Shown piece by piece: positions 7,644 to 16,266 of a stretch of 38,921 nt of DNA. Source of the stretch: Desulfobulbaceae bacterium (GTDB taxonomy: Bacteria; Desulfobacterota; Desulfobulbia; Desulfobulbales; SURF-16); assembly GCA_003249165.1 (NCBI GenBank), contig QKJV01000377.1, forward strand, positions 1-38,921. The letters run 5' to 3'. The translations under genes were made by a program, and so were the position numbers. The notes beneath the pieces were generated by a model that was not told the origin of the DNA, ran no database searches, and saw nothing but the letters and a program-made list of their open reading frames with translations. Position 1 is the first letter of the stretch. Each line of letters begins with the position of its first letter.

Positions 7644-8925
7644 TACTTTCAGCAATAGTTGTAAAAACCATACGGAAATCATCTTCGTACCTTTCTAACA
7701 GAGTCACCCTGAAGCCCTGCATGGATGTGGCGAATGAAGAAAGAGGAACCACACATATTCCAGTTGCCCCAAGAAGATAGTAAACAAATCGCTTATCCAA
7801 AGAAACATTATCCGCACTAACAAGCCTTTCAATCTCGGCCCGTACTTGGCTGTTTTCTATCTCCAGTGTCTGTTTATGGGTCAACACCCCCTCCTGAAAT
7901 GCGACACTCATATAAAAAGCCCCATTGGTACGGTTAACGATAACCCCATCAATCTGTTTCAGGGTTTCATATGCGATATTTGAATACTTTTCGTACCGCC
8001 GTATCCTTTCATCGAGATAGTTTTGATATTCAGGATGACTGATGATGCGGGGATAAGCCCGCTGGGGTAAAGTTGTTGAGCAGACTTCCACCATTTTCGA
8101 ATTCAGAATTGATTGAGTGTACTTTTCAAACATAGGGTCACGGTGCCCGTTATAAACCTCTATCCAGCCGCATCGAGAACCGGGCCAGGGCATTTCCTTG
8201 GAAATACCGCGCATGGCAATAGCAGGGACATCGCCGACAATATCTGAAATAGGCGGCGTCTTTTGCCCGTTATAAACGATGTTATGGTATACTTCGTCAC
8301 AGATAATAAAAAGATCATATCTGCGGGCAATATCAATCATCCCCCGCAGGATGGATTCCGGATAAACCGCTCCGGTGGGATTATCCGGGTTGATTATAAG
8401 AATCCCGGCAACAGCCGGATTATATTTAATCCTTTTTTCAAGATCATCAAGATCCGGATACCAATGATTTTCAGGATCAAGTTTATACGTTACCGGCCGA
8501 TCACCGCAATGAGCCGCTTCGGCGGATGAATGTGTAGTATAACTCGGTGTCGGCACGACCACTCTGGCTGTTCGACGCAGAAAACCAAAAATTTTGGTAA
8601 TTGCGTCTCCCAATCCGTTAAAAAAGAGAATATCATTGGGACCGATCTGCGCTCCACCACGCTTATTCCGCCTGTCAGCGATAAACTTTCTGGTTTCCAG
8701 CATACCTCTGGTCGGTGAATAACCATATGTGGTGTCATCCATAACCAGCTCGGCCACAATCTCCTTCATCCATTTTGGAATTCTCTCACCTTTCGCTATG
8801 GGATCACCGATATTCTCCCAATGCGTTTTAATACCATATTCCTGCAATTTTTCGCCGACGTTGACAATGTTACGAATTTCATAAGTCAACTCACCTGCAC
8901 CGATATGCACAATGTCCGTCCTCAT
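7621..8925 (-). CDS. PLP-dependent aminotransferase, class I/II
   Basis: A cytoplasmic fold-type-I aminotransferase of 434 residues. Visible motifs are YGYSPTRGMLETRKFIADRR (67-86), INPDNPTG (178-185) with the substrate-carboxylate-binding Asn182, CDEVYHNIVY (209-218) with the PLP-ring Asp and Tyr, and GISKEMPWPGSRCGW (240-254) with Schiff-base Lys243 and phosphate-binding Arg251. The protein resembles aspartate/alanine-type aminotransferases, but the exact substrate cannot be read from sequence. It stands alone, with its stop overlapping the convergent carbonic-anhydrase-like gene. Confidence 0.85.
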   Translation of the reverse strand: MRTDIVHIGAGELTYEIRNIVNVGEKLQEYGIKTHWENIGDPIAKGERIPKWMKEIVAELVMDDTTYGYSPTRGMLETRKFIADRRNKRGGAQIGPNDILFFNGLGDAITKIFGFLRRTARVVVPTPSYTTHSSAEAAHCGDRPVTYKLDPENHWYPDLDDLEKRIKYNPAVAGILIINPDNPTGAVYPESILRGMIDIARRYDLFIICDEVYHNIVYNGQKTPPISDIVGDVPAIAMRGISKEMPWPGSRCGWIEVYNGHRDPMFEKYTQSILNSKMVEVCSTTLPQRAYPRIISHPEYQNYLDERIRRYEKYSNIAYETLKQIDGVIVNRTNGAFYMSVAFQEGVLTHKQTLEIENSQVRAEIERLVSADNVSLDKRFVYYLLGATGICVVPLSSFATSMQGFRVTLLERYEDDFRMVFTTIAESIRKYLAS

Positions 8926-9484
8926 CTATCTGTTCCTCTGCCCCAAATGAGGGGGAAAAAAAGAGATTACAAAAAGCACAAATTTTTTTTACTACCACAC
9001 CATATGAAGTTAGTCAACCAACCGTTACCCTCTCCCGGATTACTGCCGATGAGACATGTAAGACCACAACTACCAAGGGAAGCACGATTATATCTGACAT
9101 ATGGAGATTGACAACAAAAGAAAAAACCGAGTGAACTGCGGCAACAAACAAAAATAACGGATTACCCTCAATGACTGTAGCGCACCGTACAAAAATCGTT
9201 ACTTATTTCGAAAACGCTATTCAAAAACTCGATGGTTCTGAGATAATCCATGCCCTTTTTAACCCGGCAGGAATGAAAACAACGATAATGTATTATTGCA
9301 ACCTCTAACTCAAGCCGCTATCAGCACAATCGGCACCCTCAGTTAAAAAGGGCTAGACAGCAAGATGGGAAAAACGTCTTCTCCTGTGTTCGCCGGATAA
9401 CGGCCGGGAACCTTGAGTGCCATCCCCGATTTATTCCCTGTTATTTCGTCTTCCGCTAAAAAAAATACGGCCAATACTTTTGTC
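8926..9484. other. Long intergenic region between aminotransferase and citrate synthase genes
   Basis: About 560 bases without a gene I can support. It includes the upstream region of the aminotransferase (minus). A plus-strand frame at 9171-9308 (45 codons from ATG) has no Shine-Dalgarno sequence and no recognised homology. No tRNA, riboswitch core or repeat was seen. Confidence 0.5.
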
Positions 9485-9518
9485 AAAAAAAACCCCCGGC
9501 CAAGAAAATCTGCCGGGG
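9485..9518 (-). terminator. Intrinsic terminator of citrate synthase gene
   Basis: On the minus strand a perfect 7-bp stem (CCCCGGC / GCCGGGG, 9494-9500 and 9512-9518) with an 11-base loop is followed by eight Ts (A-run 9485-9492). It begins about 16 bases after the gltA stop. Confidence 0.88.
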
Positions 9519-9534
9519 ATTGCATTTTAATATT

Positions 9535-10857
9535 TTATTGAGCCGGATAAGCTTTACGCTCAGCGACAGGAACAAAAGGTCTTCTTTTGGGGCCGATATA
9601 TATCTGCCGCGGTCTACCAATTCGCCAGTTAGGATCATCCCACATTTCCTTCCAATGGGCAATCCAGCCTGGTAAACGGCCAAGGGCAAACATTACCGTA
9701 AACATATTGCTTGGAATACCGATAGCCCGGTAAATAATACCGCTATAAAAATCCACATTCGGGTACAGATTACGGGAAACGAAATAGTCATCTCGTAAAA
9801 CCACTTCTTCAATTTCACGGGCGATATCAAGCAGCGGGTCAGAATAGAATCCCATTGAAGCAAGAACTTGCTCGCAGGCGTTCTTAATGATACGAGAGCG
9901 GGGATCATGACTTTTATAAACTCTGTGCCCAAACCCAACCAACCGGAAGGGATCCTTAGAATTTTTCGCCCGCTCAATATACTTCATGTAATTTCCGCCA
10001 TTTTCATAAATCTCCTCGAGCATTTCGATAACCGCCTGATTAGCGCCACCATGCAATGGTCCCCAGAGAGCACTGATTCCAGCGGAAATTGATGCATAGA
10101 GATTCACTTTTGCACTTCCAACTAATCGTACCGTTGATGTCGAACAATTCTGCTCATGATCGGCATGAAGGATGAGCAGTTTGTTCAGGGCTGCAACCAC
10201 GGCATCATTTACAACATAAGGCTTGACCGGAGAATCAAACATCATGTTGAGAAAATTTGCACAGTAAGAGTAATCATGCCGTGGATACACCAGCGGTTGC
10301 CCCATGGACTTCTTATAAGAAAATGCGGCAATAGTTCGAATTTTGGAAATCAGCCGTGCTGCCATCATGTCGATATTTTCACCAGGGTTATCGCTCATCT
10401 CCGGATAGAAATTACACAAGGAATTAACCATGGAAGACAAAATTGACATCGGCGGAGCATAGGGCGGGAAATGATCAAAAAAATGAATCATGTCCTCATG
10501 AATCAGTGCAAATCCGCCCAGCAACTGACTAAACTCCGAAAGCTGTTCCTGGGTCGGCAAACTCCCATGTACCAGCAGATAGGCTACTTCAACAAAAGAA
10601 CAGTTGTTAGCAAGGTCCTCAATAGCATATCCACGATAATTGAGTATGCTTTTTTCTCCATCAAGGAAGGTGATTGAGCTGACACAGGAACCGGTATTCA
10701 TAAAACCGGAATCAATTGTTATGTAACCAGTCTGGGAACGTAATTTCCTGATATCAATTGCCTTTTCGCCTTCTTTTCCTTCCACGATCGGCAACGTATA
10801 GGTCTTACCATCAATTATAAGTTCCGCTTTTTTATCGTAAATGTAATTATCTATCAT
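9535..10857 (-). CDS. gltA: Citrate synthase (Si-type, GltA)
   Basis: Condenses oxaloacetate with acetyl-CoA to citrate. The 440-residue protein is of the longer hexameric bacterial GltA type: N-terminal beta domain (1-50), then HADHEQNCSTSTVR (231-244). The catalytic residues are His269 in GPLHGGANQA, His311 in GFGHRVYKSHDPR and Asp369 in NVDFYSGI. Shine-Dalgarno AAGGA precedes the ATG. The gene stands alone with its own terminator. In a dissimilatory sulfate reducer it may serve glutamate synthesis or a full oxidative cycle; the window does not decide which. Confidence 0.96.
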   Translation of the reverse strand: MIDNYIYDKKAELIIDGKTYTLPIVEGKEGEKAIDIRKLRSQTGYITIDSGFMNTGSCVSSITFLDGEKSILNYRGYAIEDLANNCSFVEVAYLLVHGSLPTQEQLSEFSQLLGGFALIHEDMIHFFDHFPPYAPPMSILSSMVNSLCNFYPEMSDNPGENIDMMAARLISKIRTIAAFSYKKSMGQPLVYPRHDYSYCANFLNMMFDSPVKPYVVNDAVVAALNKLLILHADHEQNCSTSTVRLVGSAKVNLYASISAGISALWGPLHGGANQAVIEMLEEIYENGGNYMKYIERAKNSKDPFRLVGFGHRVYKSHDPRSRIIKNACEQVLASMGFYSDPLLDIAREIEEVVLRDDYFVSRNLYPNVDFYSGIIYRAIGIPSNMFTVMFALGRLPGWIAHWKEMWDDPNWRIGRPRQIYIGPKRRPFVPVAERKAYPAQ

Positions 10858-11202
10858 AACATCATCCTTTTATTTTCACCCCGTTCCAACCAACTCTTTA
10901 TTGAAATAGCCATTTTGCCGCAACAAACAAAACGGCTTAAAATATAGCGACAATTTGCAATATGGGCGTTTTAGTTATAATGCCGAGTGTCAGCAGGCAT
11001 ATAGGAAGCAGGAACCAAGAAAATGCCCGGGCATTGAAAAGAGAGTCATTTATGGGGCATCAGCGATTGACGAACAGCGCCACAATAATTATAAATGGCA
11101 ATTATATGCAAGTTCTACCAGAATTTCAACTAGTAACATTTCCGAAGCAATCTTTTCAAGAAAGTTTTATATTAAACATCAACGAATAGTACGTCAACTT
11201 AA
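10858..11202. other. Divergent intergenic region gltA / thiE
   Basis: About 345 bases between divergent genes, presumably holding both promoters. I looked for a TPP riboswitch core (CTGAGA and ACCTGAT-type boxes) upstream of thiE and did not see one. Open frames across it are low-quality. Confidence 0.45.
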
Positions 11203-11898
11203 ATGCCTGAATCAAGTCCTCTGTATCAACAAAGACTGCAAAAATTTATTGAAGAAGTCTCGCTTTATCCTGTTTCATGTGAAAAACTCGCCTGCGGTAG
11301 AAGCGACGAGGAATGGCTTGACGCAGTTCTCGCCGGTGGGGCCCGCATCGTCCAACTGCGTGACAAGCTCTCCGATGACCGGACCCTCCTTGCCAAAGCA
11401 AAAATTTTTCGAAAAAAAACCAACGAAACCGGAGCACTCTTCATCGTCAATAACAGACTTGACATTGCCCTGCTTGCCGCTGCGGATGGCATCCATCTCG
11501 GCAATAGCGACCTCCCTGCCGAGGAGGTACGATCCCTTGCCCCGAATCTCATTATCGGCGTATCGGCTAACACAAAAGAACAAGCAGCCTCCGCCAAAAG
11601 ACATGGGGCAAGTTATTATAATATTGGCCCCCTTTTCCCCACCTCAACAAAATCAGGACTATCAACGTTTATCGGTGTCGAGGCAATAAGTTCTTATTCT
11701 GCAGAATCGGATCTGCCTTTTACAGTGATGGGCGGCATCAAACTGGAGCACGTCCCTCTCCTGACTGCATATCGAGCCCGTCGTATCGCCGTTGTTACGG
11801 CACTGACACAAGCAACCGACATTAAATCGGAAACAGAGAAATGGATAAAGGCTATTAAAACTGGCATCCAGAGGAAATATTCCAATGATAAGCTGTAA
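11203..11898 (+). CDS. thiE: Thiamine-phosphate synthase ThiE
   Basis: ThiE joins HMP-pyrophosphate with the thiazole phosphate to give thiamine phosphate. The 231-residue TIM barrel shows ARIVQLRDK (about 47-55) for pyrophosphate and HMP binding, FIVNNRLDIALLAAADGIHLG (about 78-98), IIGVSANT (about 110-117), YYNIGPLFPTSTK (about 131-143) and VMGGIK (about 165-170) for phosphate binding. It has an N-terminal extension of about 20 residues compared with compact ThiE proteins. No Shine-Dalgarno is evident, so the start is less certain. The next gene overlaps its end by 14 bases. Confidence 0.9.
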   Translation: MPESSPLYQQRLQKFIEEVSLYPVSCEKLACGRSDEEWLDAVLAGGARIVQLRDKLSDDRTLLAKAKIFRKKTNETGALFIVNNRLDIALLAAADGIHLGNSDLPAEEVRSLAPNLIIGVSANTKEQAASAKRHGASYYNIGPLFPTSTKSGLSTFIGVEAISSYSAESDLPFTVMGGIKLEHVPLLTAYRARRIAVVTALTQATDIKSETEKWIKAIKTGIQRKYSNDKL

Positions 11899-12532
11899 AT
11901 ATGACGAAATCAAAACACTCATGGACTATGCCGTTCCCGACGAGGAACGGGAGAGAGCCCTATCTCTGCTTGAACAATTCAGCGGTGATAAAATTGCCCT
12001 CAACCTCTTTCACACATTTTACAGCTTTCTGCCAGAAGGTCTTGATGATGCAATTAACGGGTTGATACTTATTGCCGCGAGTCAAGGAGTTTTCCTTTTG
12101 TGTGCGACGACTGGAATTGACAATTATCTCTATCTTGTCAACCAGGAACAGGCCGAATTTCTTGGCAACACAGCGGAAGGAATTTGGGAGGAGGAAGTTC
12201 TGAGATTTTTCGGCTACCCGAATCGTGCAGCAAGTATAAGTGCCTTGGAAGACCTTGGCCGCTTTTCAGCTTACAGTCCGATAACGATGGATACAAATCT
12301 TTGTCCGGTATGCGCCGCCGCTCAAGGAGAACTCCATACATTCGGCTGCCCGGTTGAGGTCTGTCCCTGGTGCGGAGGGCAACTGACCCACTGCTCGTGC
12401 CGTTTCACCATTACGGGCAAAGGCAGCTTGAAAGATGAAGAAGATCTTGACTCATTTCATAAACTGCTGACCCAGAAGGGACGTGTTCCTTTTGCCTCAA
12501 ATCAGCGCCCGACATATCCCTCAGATCAATAA
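11885..12532 (+). CDS. Cys-rich zinc-binding-type protein, function unknown
   Basis: A 215-residue protein I cannot assign to a named family. The N-terminal two thirds (1-130) look globular and helical, with LDDAINGLILIAASQGVFLL. The C-terminal part is a dense metal-binding module: C140-x2-C143, H151, C155, C160-x2-C163-G-G-Q-L, then C170-x-C172. This pattern suggests two structural zinc sites. The start ATG at 11885 lies inside thiE (14-base overlap) and is preceded by GAGGAAAT, so translation is coupled to ThiE. The coupling suggests co-expression but gives no proof of a role in thiamine synthesis. Confidence 0.8.
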   Translation: MISCKYDEIKTLMDYAVPDEERERALSLLEQFSGDKIALNLFHTFYSFLPEGLDDAINGLILIAASQGVFLLCATTGIDNYLYLVNQEQAEFLGNTAEGIWEEEVLRFFGYPNRAASISALEDLGRFSAYSPITMDTNLCPVCAAAQGELHTFGCPVEVCPWCGGQLTHCSCRFTITGKGSLKDEEDLDSFHKLLTQKGRVPFASNQRPTYPSDQ

Positions 12533-12539
12533 GGATAAA

Positions 12540-13472
12540 TCATTTTAGCGTGTTCAGGTACTTATAAAATTCTGAATCAGAAGTAAGAATTAACCGAGTA
12601 TTGCCACCAAACGAATTCCGGTAAGTTTCCAGGCTCTTTGAAAATGAATAAAAACTTGGATCCCTGCTGTATGCCTCCGCATATATCCTTGCAGCCTCAG
12701 CGTCCGCCTTACCCTTAATTTCCTCGGCTTCCCGCGTGGCCCCAGAAGTAATGAACTTTAGCTCCCGTTCAACCTTACCGAGGATTTCAGCCTTCTGCCC
12801 CTCACCCAAAGATCGCTTTTCCGCGGCAATACGTTTTCTTTCCGAAATCATTCTTTCATATACTTTTTGCCGGACAGAATCGATGTAATTAACCCGCTTG
12901 AGCATAACATCGACGAGTTCAATTCCATAATTCAAAGTAAGTTTGGAAGCGGATTCAAAAATCATCTGCGAAATCTTATCGCGTCCGAGCTTGATGGGTT
13001 CAGCGCGTGCCTCTTCAGCAACCCCTGCATCAAACTGCTCCGGCGCCCAATCGGAACTTCGGATTATCTCGACCAGATTGTTTTTATTGACTAGATCACG
13101 AATTGAACTATCGACAATATCGTCAAGCAGCGTCTGGGCACGGCTTACATTATCGACTGCCTGCAGAAAACGCAACGCATCGGAAATTCTCCAACGGGCG
13201 GTAGCATCAATATAAACAAAAGTTTTGTCATTAGTGGGGATCTGGTTCGGGTCACCATCCCAGATCAGAATTCTTTTCTCAAAAAAACGAACTGCCTGGA
13301 TAAAAGGAGTTTTAAAATGCAGGCCTGCTTCGGTAATCGGTTTGCCGACAGGCGCGCCGAACTGGGTAACTACGGCCTGTCTTCCCTCAGGAAGAATAAA
13401 GAAACCATCCCAAATCGTGACACCACAAATAACCACTACAGCAATCAGTAAGTATCGGACAAATATCTTCAT
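12540..13472 (-). CDS. hflC: Membrane protease modulator HflC
   Basis: HflC partners HflK in the inner-membrane HflKC complex, which encloses and modulates the FtsH protease. The 310-residue protein has one N-terminal membrane segment (about residues 5-27), then the SPFH/band-7 domain beginning ILPEGRQAVVTQFGAPVG, VRFFEKRILIWDGDPN, and a coiled-coil region (about 205-275) with ERMISERKRIAAEKR and AEEIKGKADAEAARIY. It starts 12 bases after the hflK stop, with AGGAGG upstream. Length is normal for HflC. Confidence 0.95.
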   Translation of the reverse strand: MKIFVRYLLIAVVVICGVTIWDGFFILPEGRQAVVTQFGAPVGKPITEAGLHFKTPFIQAVRFFEKRILIWDGDPNQIPTNDKTFVYIDATARWRISDALRFLQAVDNVSRAQTLLDDIVDSSIRDLVNKNNLVEIIRSSDWAPEQFDAGVAEEARAEPIKLGRDKISQMIFESASKLTLNYGIELVDVMLKRVNYIDSVRQKVYERMISERKRIAAEKRSLGEGQKAEILGKVERELKFITSGATREAEEIKGKADAEAARIYAEAYSRDPSFYSFSKSLETYRNSFGGNTRLILTSDSEFYKYLNTLK

Positions 13473-13484
13473 TCTTTTCTCCTC

Positions 13485-14603
13485 CTAATTCGCCTTCTGG
13501 CCTGAAATTTTTCTGCTATCAGTCAGATCTAGAAAAGGCAGAATTGACTGCTGGCCCTTATCAATTACATAGATATTGGAGACAGAAGGAAGGATTGTTT
13601 TCATCGTTTCCAGATACATCCTTTTTCTGGTCACGTCCTCAGCCTTTTTGTATTCTGCATACACAGCCAGAAAACGTGCGGTTTCACCTTTTGCCAGGTT
13701 GGTTCGTTCGATGGCATAGCCATGGGCTTCTTCAAGCATTTTCTTTGCGTCACCACGTGCTTTCGGAATCAGTTTATTATATGTCTGCTCTGCCTCATTA
13801 ACGAGACGTTTCATATCCTGATCAGCCTCATTGACTTCGTTAAAAGCAGGTTTTACCGGATCAGGAGGGTTGACATCCTGTAATTTTACCGTCAAGACCT
13901 TTACGCCACTTTCATATTTATTTAGACTTTCCTGCAGAGCCCGCGCGGTGGCATCCTCAATAATTTCCCGATTACCTAGCACGTAATCAAATCCCCTGTT
14001 TCCCACAATGGTCCGGATGGCCATTTCTGAAACATCGCGCACAGCCTGATCAACGTCGCCAACCTTAAATATAAAAAGAAAAGGATCCTGGACTTTGTAC
14101 TGAACGATCCACTCAACATCTATGACGTTTTTATCGCCGGTCAGCATAAGAGATTCCATATCGTATCCCTTTTTAACAAAAACCGATTTTTGTCCGGGAA
14201 TCCTTGTTCGGAATCCAAATTCGAGTTTACGTACTGTTTCCACGTCAACTTTGATCAAATCGTCAATGAGCGGAATCTTGAAATTGAGACCCGAAGAAGC
14301 GACTTTATGGAACTTGCCCAGGCGTAGCACAACACCTTTTTCACCAGGTTCTATAGTGTAGAAGGAGGAATAAATAATTTGCACAATGAAAACAATGACA
14401 ACGACAGCAACTATGCGCATGATGGCGGCACCGATGTCCGGGGCAGAGCCTCCGGGATCCGGTTCAGCTTCTCCAGGACCTTTTCCGCCACCTTTATCCT
14501 CAAAACTCTCCTTAATTTTTTTCAGCAGGGCTGCTAATAATTCTTCAGGAGAAGAAGGTTTCTTCTTTTGACCCCATGGTGGTTGCTGATCGTCTAATGG
14601 CAT
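13485..14603 (-). CDS. hflK: Membrane protease modulator HflK
   Basis: HflK is the partner of HflC around FtsH. Its 372 residues begin with a Pro/Gly/Lys-rich cytoplasmic tail (1-58). A membrane segment follows (about 60-82, MRIVAVVVIVFIVQIIYSSF), then the SPFH domain (YTIEPGEKGVVLRLGKFH onward). A long coiled coil comes after VNPPDPVKPAFNEVNEADQD (about 235-252), a hallmark of HflK. It is first in the hflK-hflC pair; the rhomboid gene lies 118 bases upstream on the same strand. Confidence 0.95.
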   Translation of the reverse strand: MPLDDQQPPWGQKKKPSSPEELLAALLKKIKESFEDKGGGKGPGEAEPDPGGSAPDIGAAIMRIVAVVVIVFIVQIIYSSFYTIEPGEKGVVLRLGKFHKVASSGLNFKIPLIDDLIKVDVETVRKLEFGFRTRIPGQKSVFVKKGYDMESLMLTGDKNVIDVEWIVQYKVQDPFLFIFKVGDVDQAVRDVSEMAIRTIVGNRGFDYVLGNREIIEDATARALQESLNKYESGVKVLTVKLQDVNPPDPVKPAFNEVNEADQDMKRLVNEAEQTYNKLIPKARGDAKKMLEEAHGYAIERTNLAKGETARFLAVYAEYKKAEDVTRKRMYLETMKTILPSVSNIYVIDKGQQSILPFLDLTDSRKISGQKAN

Positions 14604-14721
14604 TGTTCCCGTTCCTGTTTAAAATTTAAAACCGTAAACGTAAAATTGAATCAATCTGGCTGATATTTATTTATCTATCAAAGCAAAGCAATCAAATTGC
14701 GGGTTCATTACAACATTTTTT

Positions 14722-15612
14722 TCATGAAAACGCAAGTTGCCAGCATCCCAAGACAACTGTAACAGAAAGAGCCCACAGGAAAAATTGACGTTTCCATGTA
14801 TTGCACCAGGCCAAAAAGGCGGGAAATAAAGCGACAATAATACCGATGCCAATGCCCGCAAGCAGGCCGCAGAAATGTGCTCCCAGGTCGGTTCGTTCAC
14901 CGCTGCTGCCTAACATGGCTAAAAGACTGACTCCTGCTCCAAAAGGCAGAAGAAGTCCACGAAGCTTGAATTGGCGCTTAAGCTCGAGCCCGGTAAGAAT
15001 GCCGATTGCGCCAAAAACTGCCGTAGAAAAACCAACGGAAAGATGCTGCCCGGACCGCAATATAATATTGAAGCCGTTGCCAGCTGTGCCCGCAGCAAGT
15101 ACCAGAAACCAACCCAGGCCACTCCCTAAAATTTTGCAGAGAAAATGAATGACGATACCGCCAATGACAACGTTTCCCAATACATGCACCGGATCGGCAT
15201 GGAGAGTAAGGCCAGTAATCAAACGCCACCACTGCCCATGTTCGAGAATCTGTTTAAGATCGACAGCTCCGGCTGTAAACCATCTGCTCCCAGTAATCCA
15301 GGGACCGGTGACCCAGTAAAAAATTAACAACAAACCCATAAAAAACAAAGTTGGAGGCTGCCTTTCCCGGAACACAAACAAACCAACCGCCTCCTCTTTA
15401 GGAGGAGGCCAATTTCTGTTTTCCTGTTCAAACGAGGCAATATGCCCGATCGCTGCATCCCTGAATTGTTCGGTTACGGTTATCAACCAGCCTTCCTGAA
15501 ATTTTTCAAGCACGTGAGGGATGTTAACAGATTGCAGGACGAGAGACCATAAGTATGCCTGTTGGTATGTTTTTATGCGGGCAATCTGTACCCGTGTCTC
15601 GTTTTCTGGCAC
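14722..15612 (-). CDS. Rhomboid-family intramembrane serine protease with N-terminal cytosolic domain
   Basis: A 296-residue protein. Residues 1-75 form a soluble domain (MPENETRVQIARIKTYQQAY onward, ending in a Pro-rich linker). Six or more membrane segments follow. The rhomboid signature is complete: HADPVHVLGN with His138, His143 and Asn147; GFSTAVFG with catalytic Ser196; and GAHFCGLLAG with catalytic His246. It should cleave membrane-embedded substrates. The start is GTG at 15612 and no Shine-Dalgarno is visible, so a different start is possible. It lies upstream of hflK-hflC on the same strand and may belong to a membrane quality-control group. Substrate unknown. Confidence 0.88.
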   Translation of the reverse strand: MPENETRVQIARIKTYQQAYLWSLVLQSVNIPHVLEKFQEGWLITVTEQFRDAAIGHIASFEQENRNWPPPKEEAVGLFVFRERQPPTLFFMGLLLIFYWVTGPWITGSRWFTAGAVDLKQILEHGQWWRLITGLTLHADPVHVLGNVVIGGIVIHFLCKILGSGLGWFLVLAAGTAGNGFNIILRSGQHLSVGFSTAVFGAIGILTGLELKRQFKLRGLLLPFGAGVSLLAMLGSSGERTDLGAHFCGLLAGIGIGIIVALFPAFLAWCNTWKRQFFLWALSVTVVLGCWQLAFS

Positions 15613-15839
15613 TAAATTTACTGGGGAATATTTTTTTTGAGAGTGAACTCTGGCTCTATCAGAGAAACCTAAACAAGAGATTTCATAAAGTGATGATGAG
15701 GTAACATAACCATTTCACACGCCAAATCAAGCTGTGGAAATTTATGTCACATTCAGAAAAATCCAATTACAACAAGTGCGAAAGCAAAACCACAGCCTTC
15801 GCTCTTCAAAAGATTTGGAAAATACCGGAGACAAAGCTC

Positions 15840-15874
15840 AAAAAAAAAGGGATTATGCCGTAAAGCATAATCCC
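15840..15874 (-). terminator. Intrinsic terminator of tRNA-Leu
   Basis: On the minus strand a perfect 10-bp stem (GGGATTATGC / GCATAATCCC, plus positions 15849-15858 and 15865-15874) with a six-base loop is followed by nine Ts. It begins 10 bases after the tRNA 3' end. Confidence 0.92.
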
Positions 15875-15884
15875 CAGATTTTTT

Positions 15885-15971
15885 TGGTGCCGAAGGCGAG
15901 ACTCGAACTCGCACAGGAGTACTCCCACTAGACCCTGAACCTAGCGCGTCTACCAGTTCCGCCACTTCGGC
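15885..15971 (-). tRNA. tRNA-Leu (anticodon CAG)
   Basis: The 87-base minus-strand sequence folds as a class-II tRNA. The acceptor stem is GCCGAAG / CTTCGGC, followed by discriminator A and an encoded CCA (plus 15885-15887). The D-arm contains GGCGGAACTGGTAGAC. The anticodon stem CTAGG/TCTAG carries loop TTCAGGG, anticodon CAG. A long variable arm (GTGGGAGTACTCCTGT) and a T-arm with GTTCGAGTC complete it. It decodes CUG. The long variable arm is typical of leucine tRNA. Confidence 0.96.
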
Positions 15972-16266
15972 GTTAAGTGAAGTGCTTATTTACAGACTTT
16001 CCCTCTTTGTTGTCAAGTCTTTTCGTATCGTTTTTTTCAAACCCATGAAAATACCATTTGCAGGAGAGGTTTAATCTGCTATCTTCCCGGCACAACCGAC
16101 ACGCTTGGTCTCTTTTTTATCTCTCTTCCAGTTTCTGGAAGGAAATCATTACCAGGCATTAACCACTTTTTAATTTTACAGCATGATAATTTTATTATGC
16201 CACTTTTTATAAAACCTTGAATTTTCAATCTTGAGACATTCATGCTTTGTGATTATCATTGTGCCC
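15972..16266. other. Intergenic region between tRNA-Leu and ribF
   Basis: About 295 bases between divergent genes, containing the tRNA and ribF promoters by position. I looked for an FMN riboswitch upstream of ribF and did not recognise one. Confidence 0.4.

Noticed and set aside
9171-9308. Plus-strand 45-codon frame (starts MTVAHRTKIV) in the long intergenic region
   Set aside because: It has a reasonable composition but no Shine-Dalgarno, no neighbours on its strand and no family pattern.
10955-11189. Plus-strand frames upstream of thiE
   Set aside because: Low-quality composition, no Shine-Dalgarno and no recognised domain; likely leader or promoter DNA.
15753-15965. Minus-strand frame across tRNA-Leu giving MAELVDALGSGSSGSTPVRV
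   Set aside because: This is the well-known false peptide read from a leucine tRNA gene.
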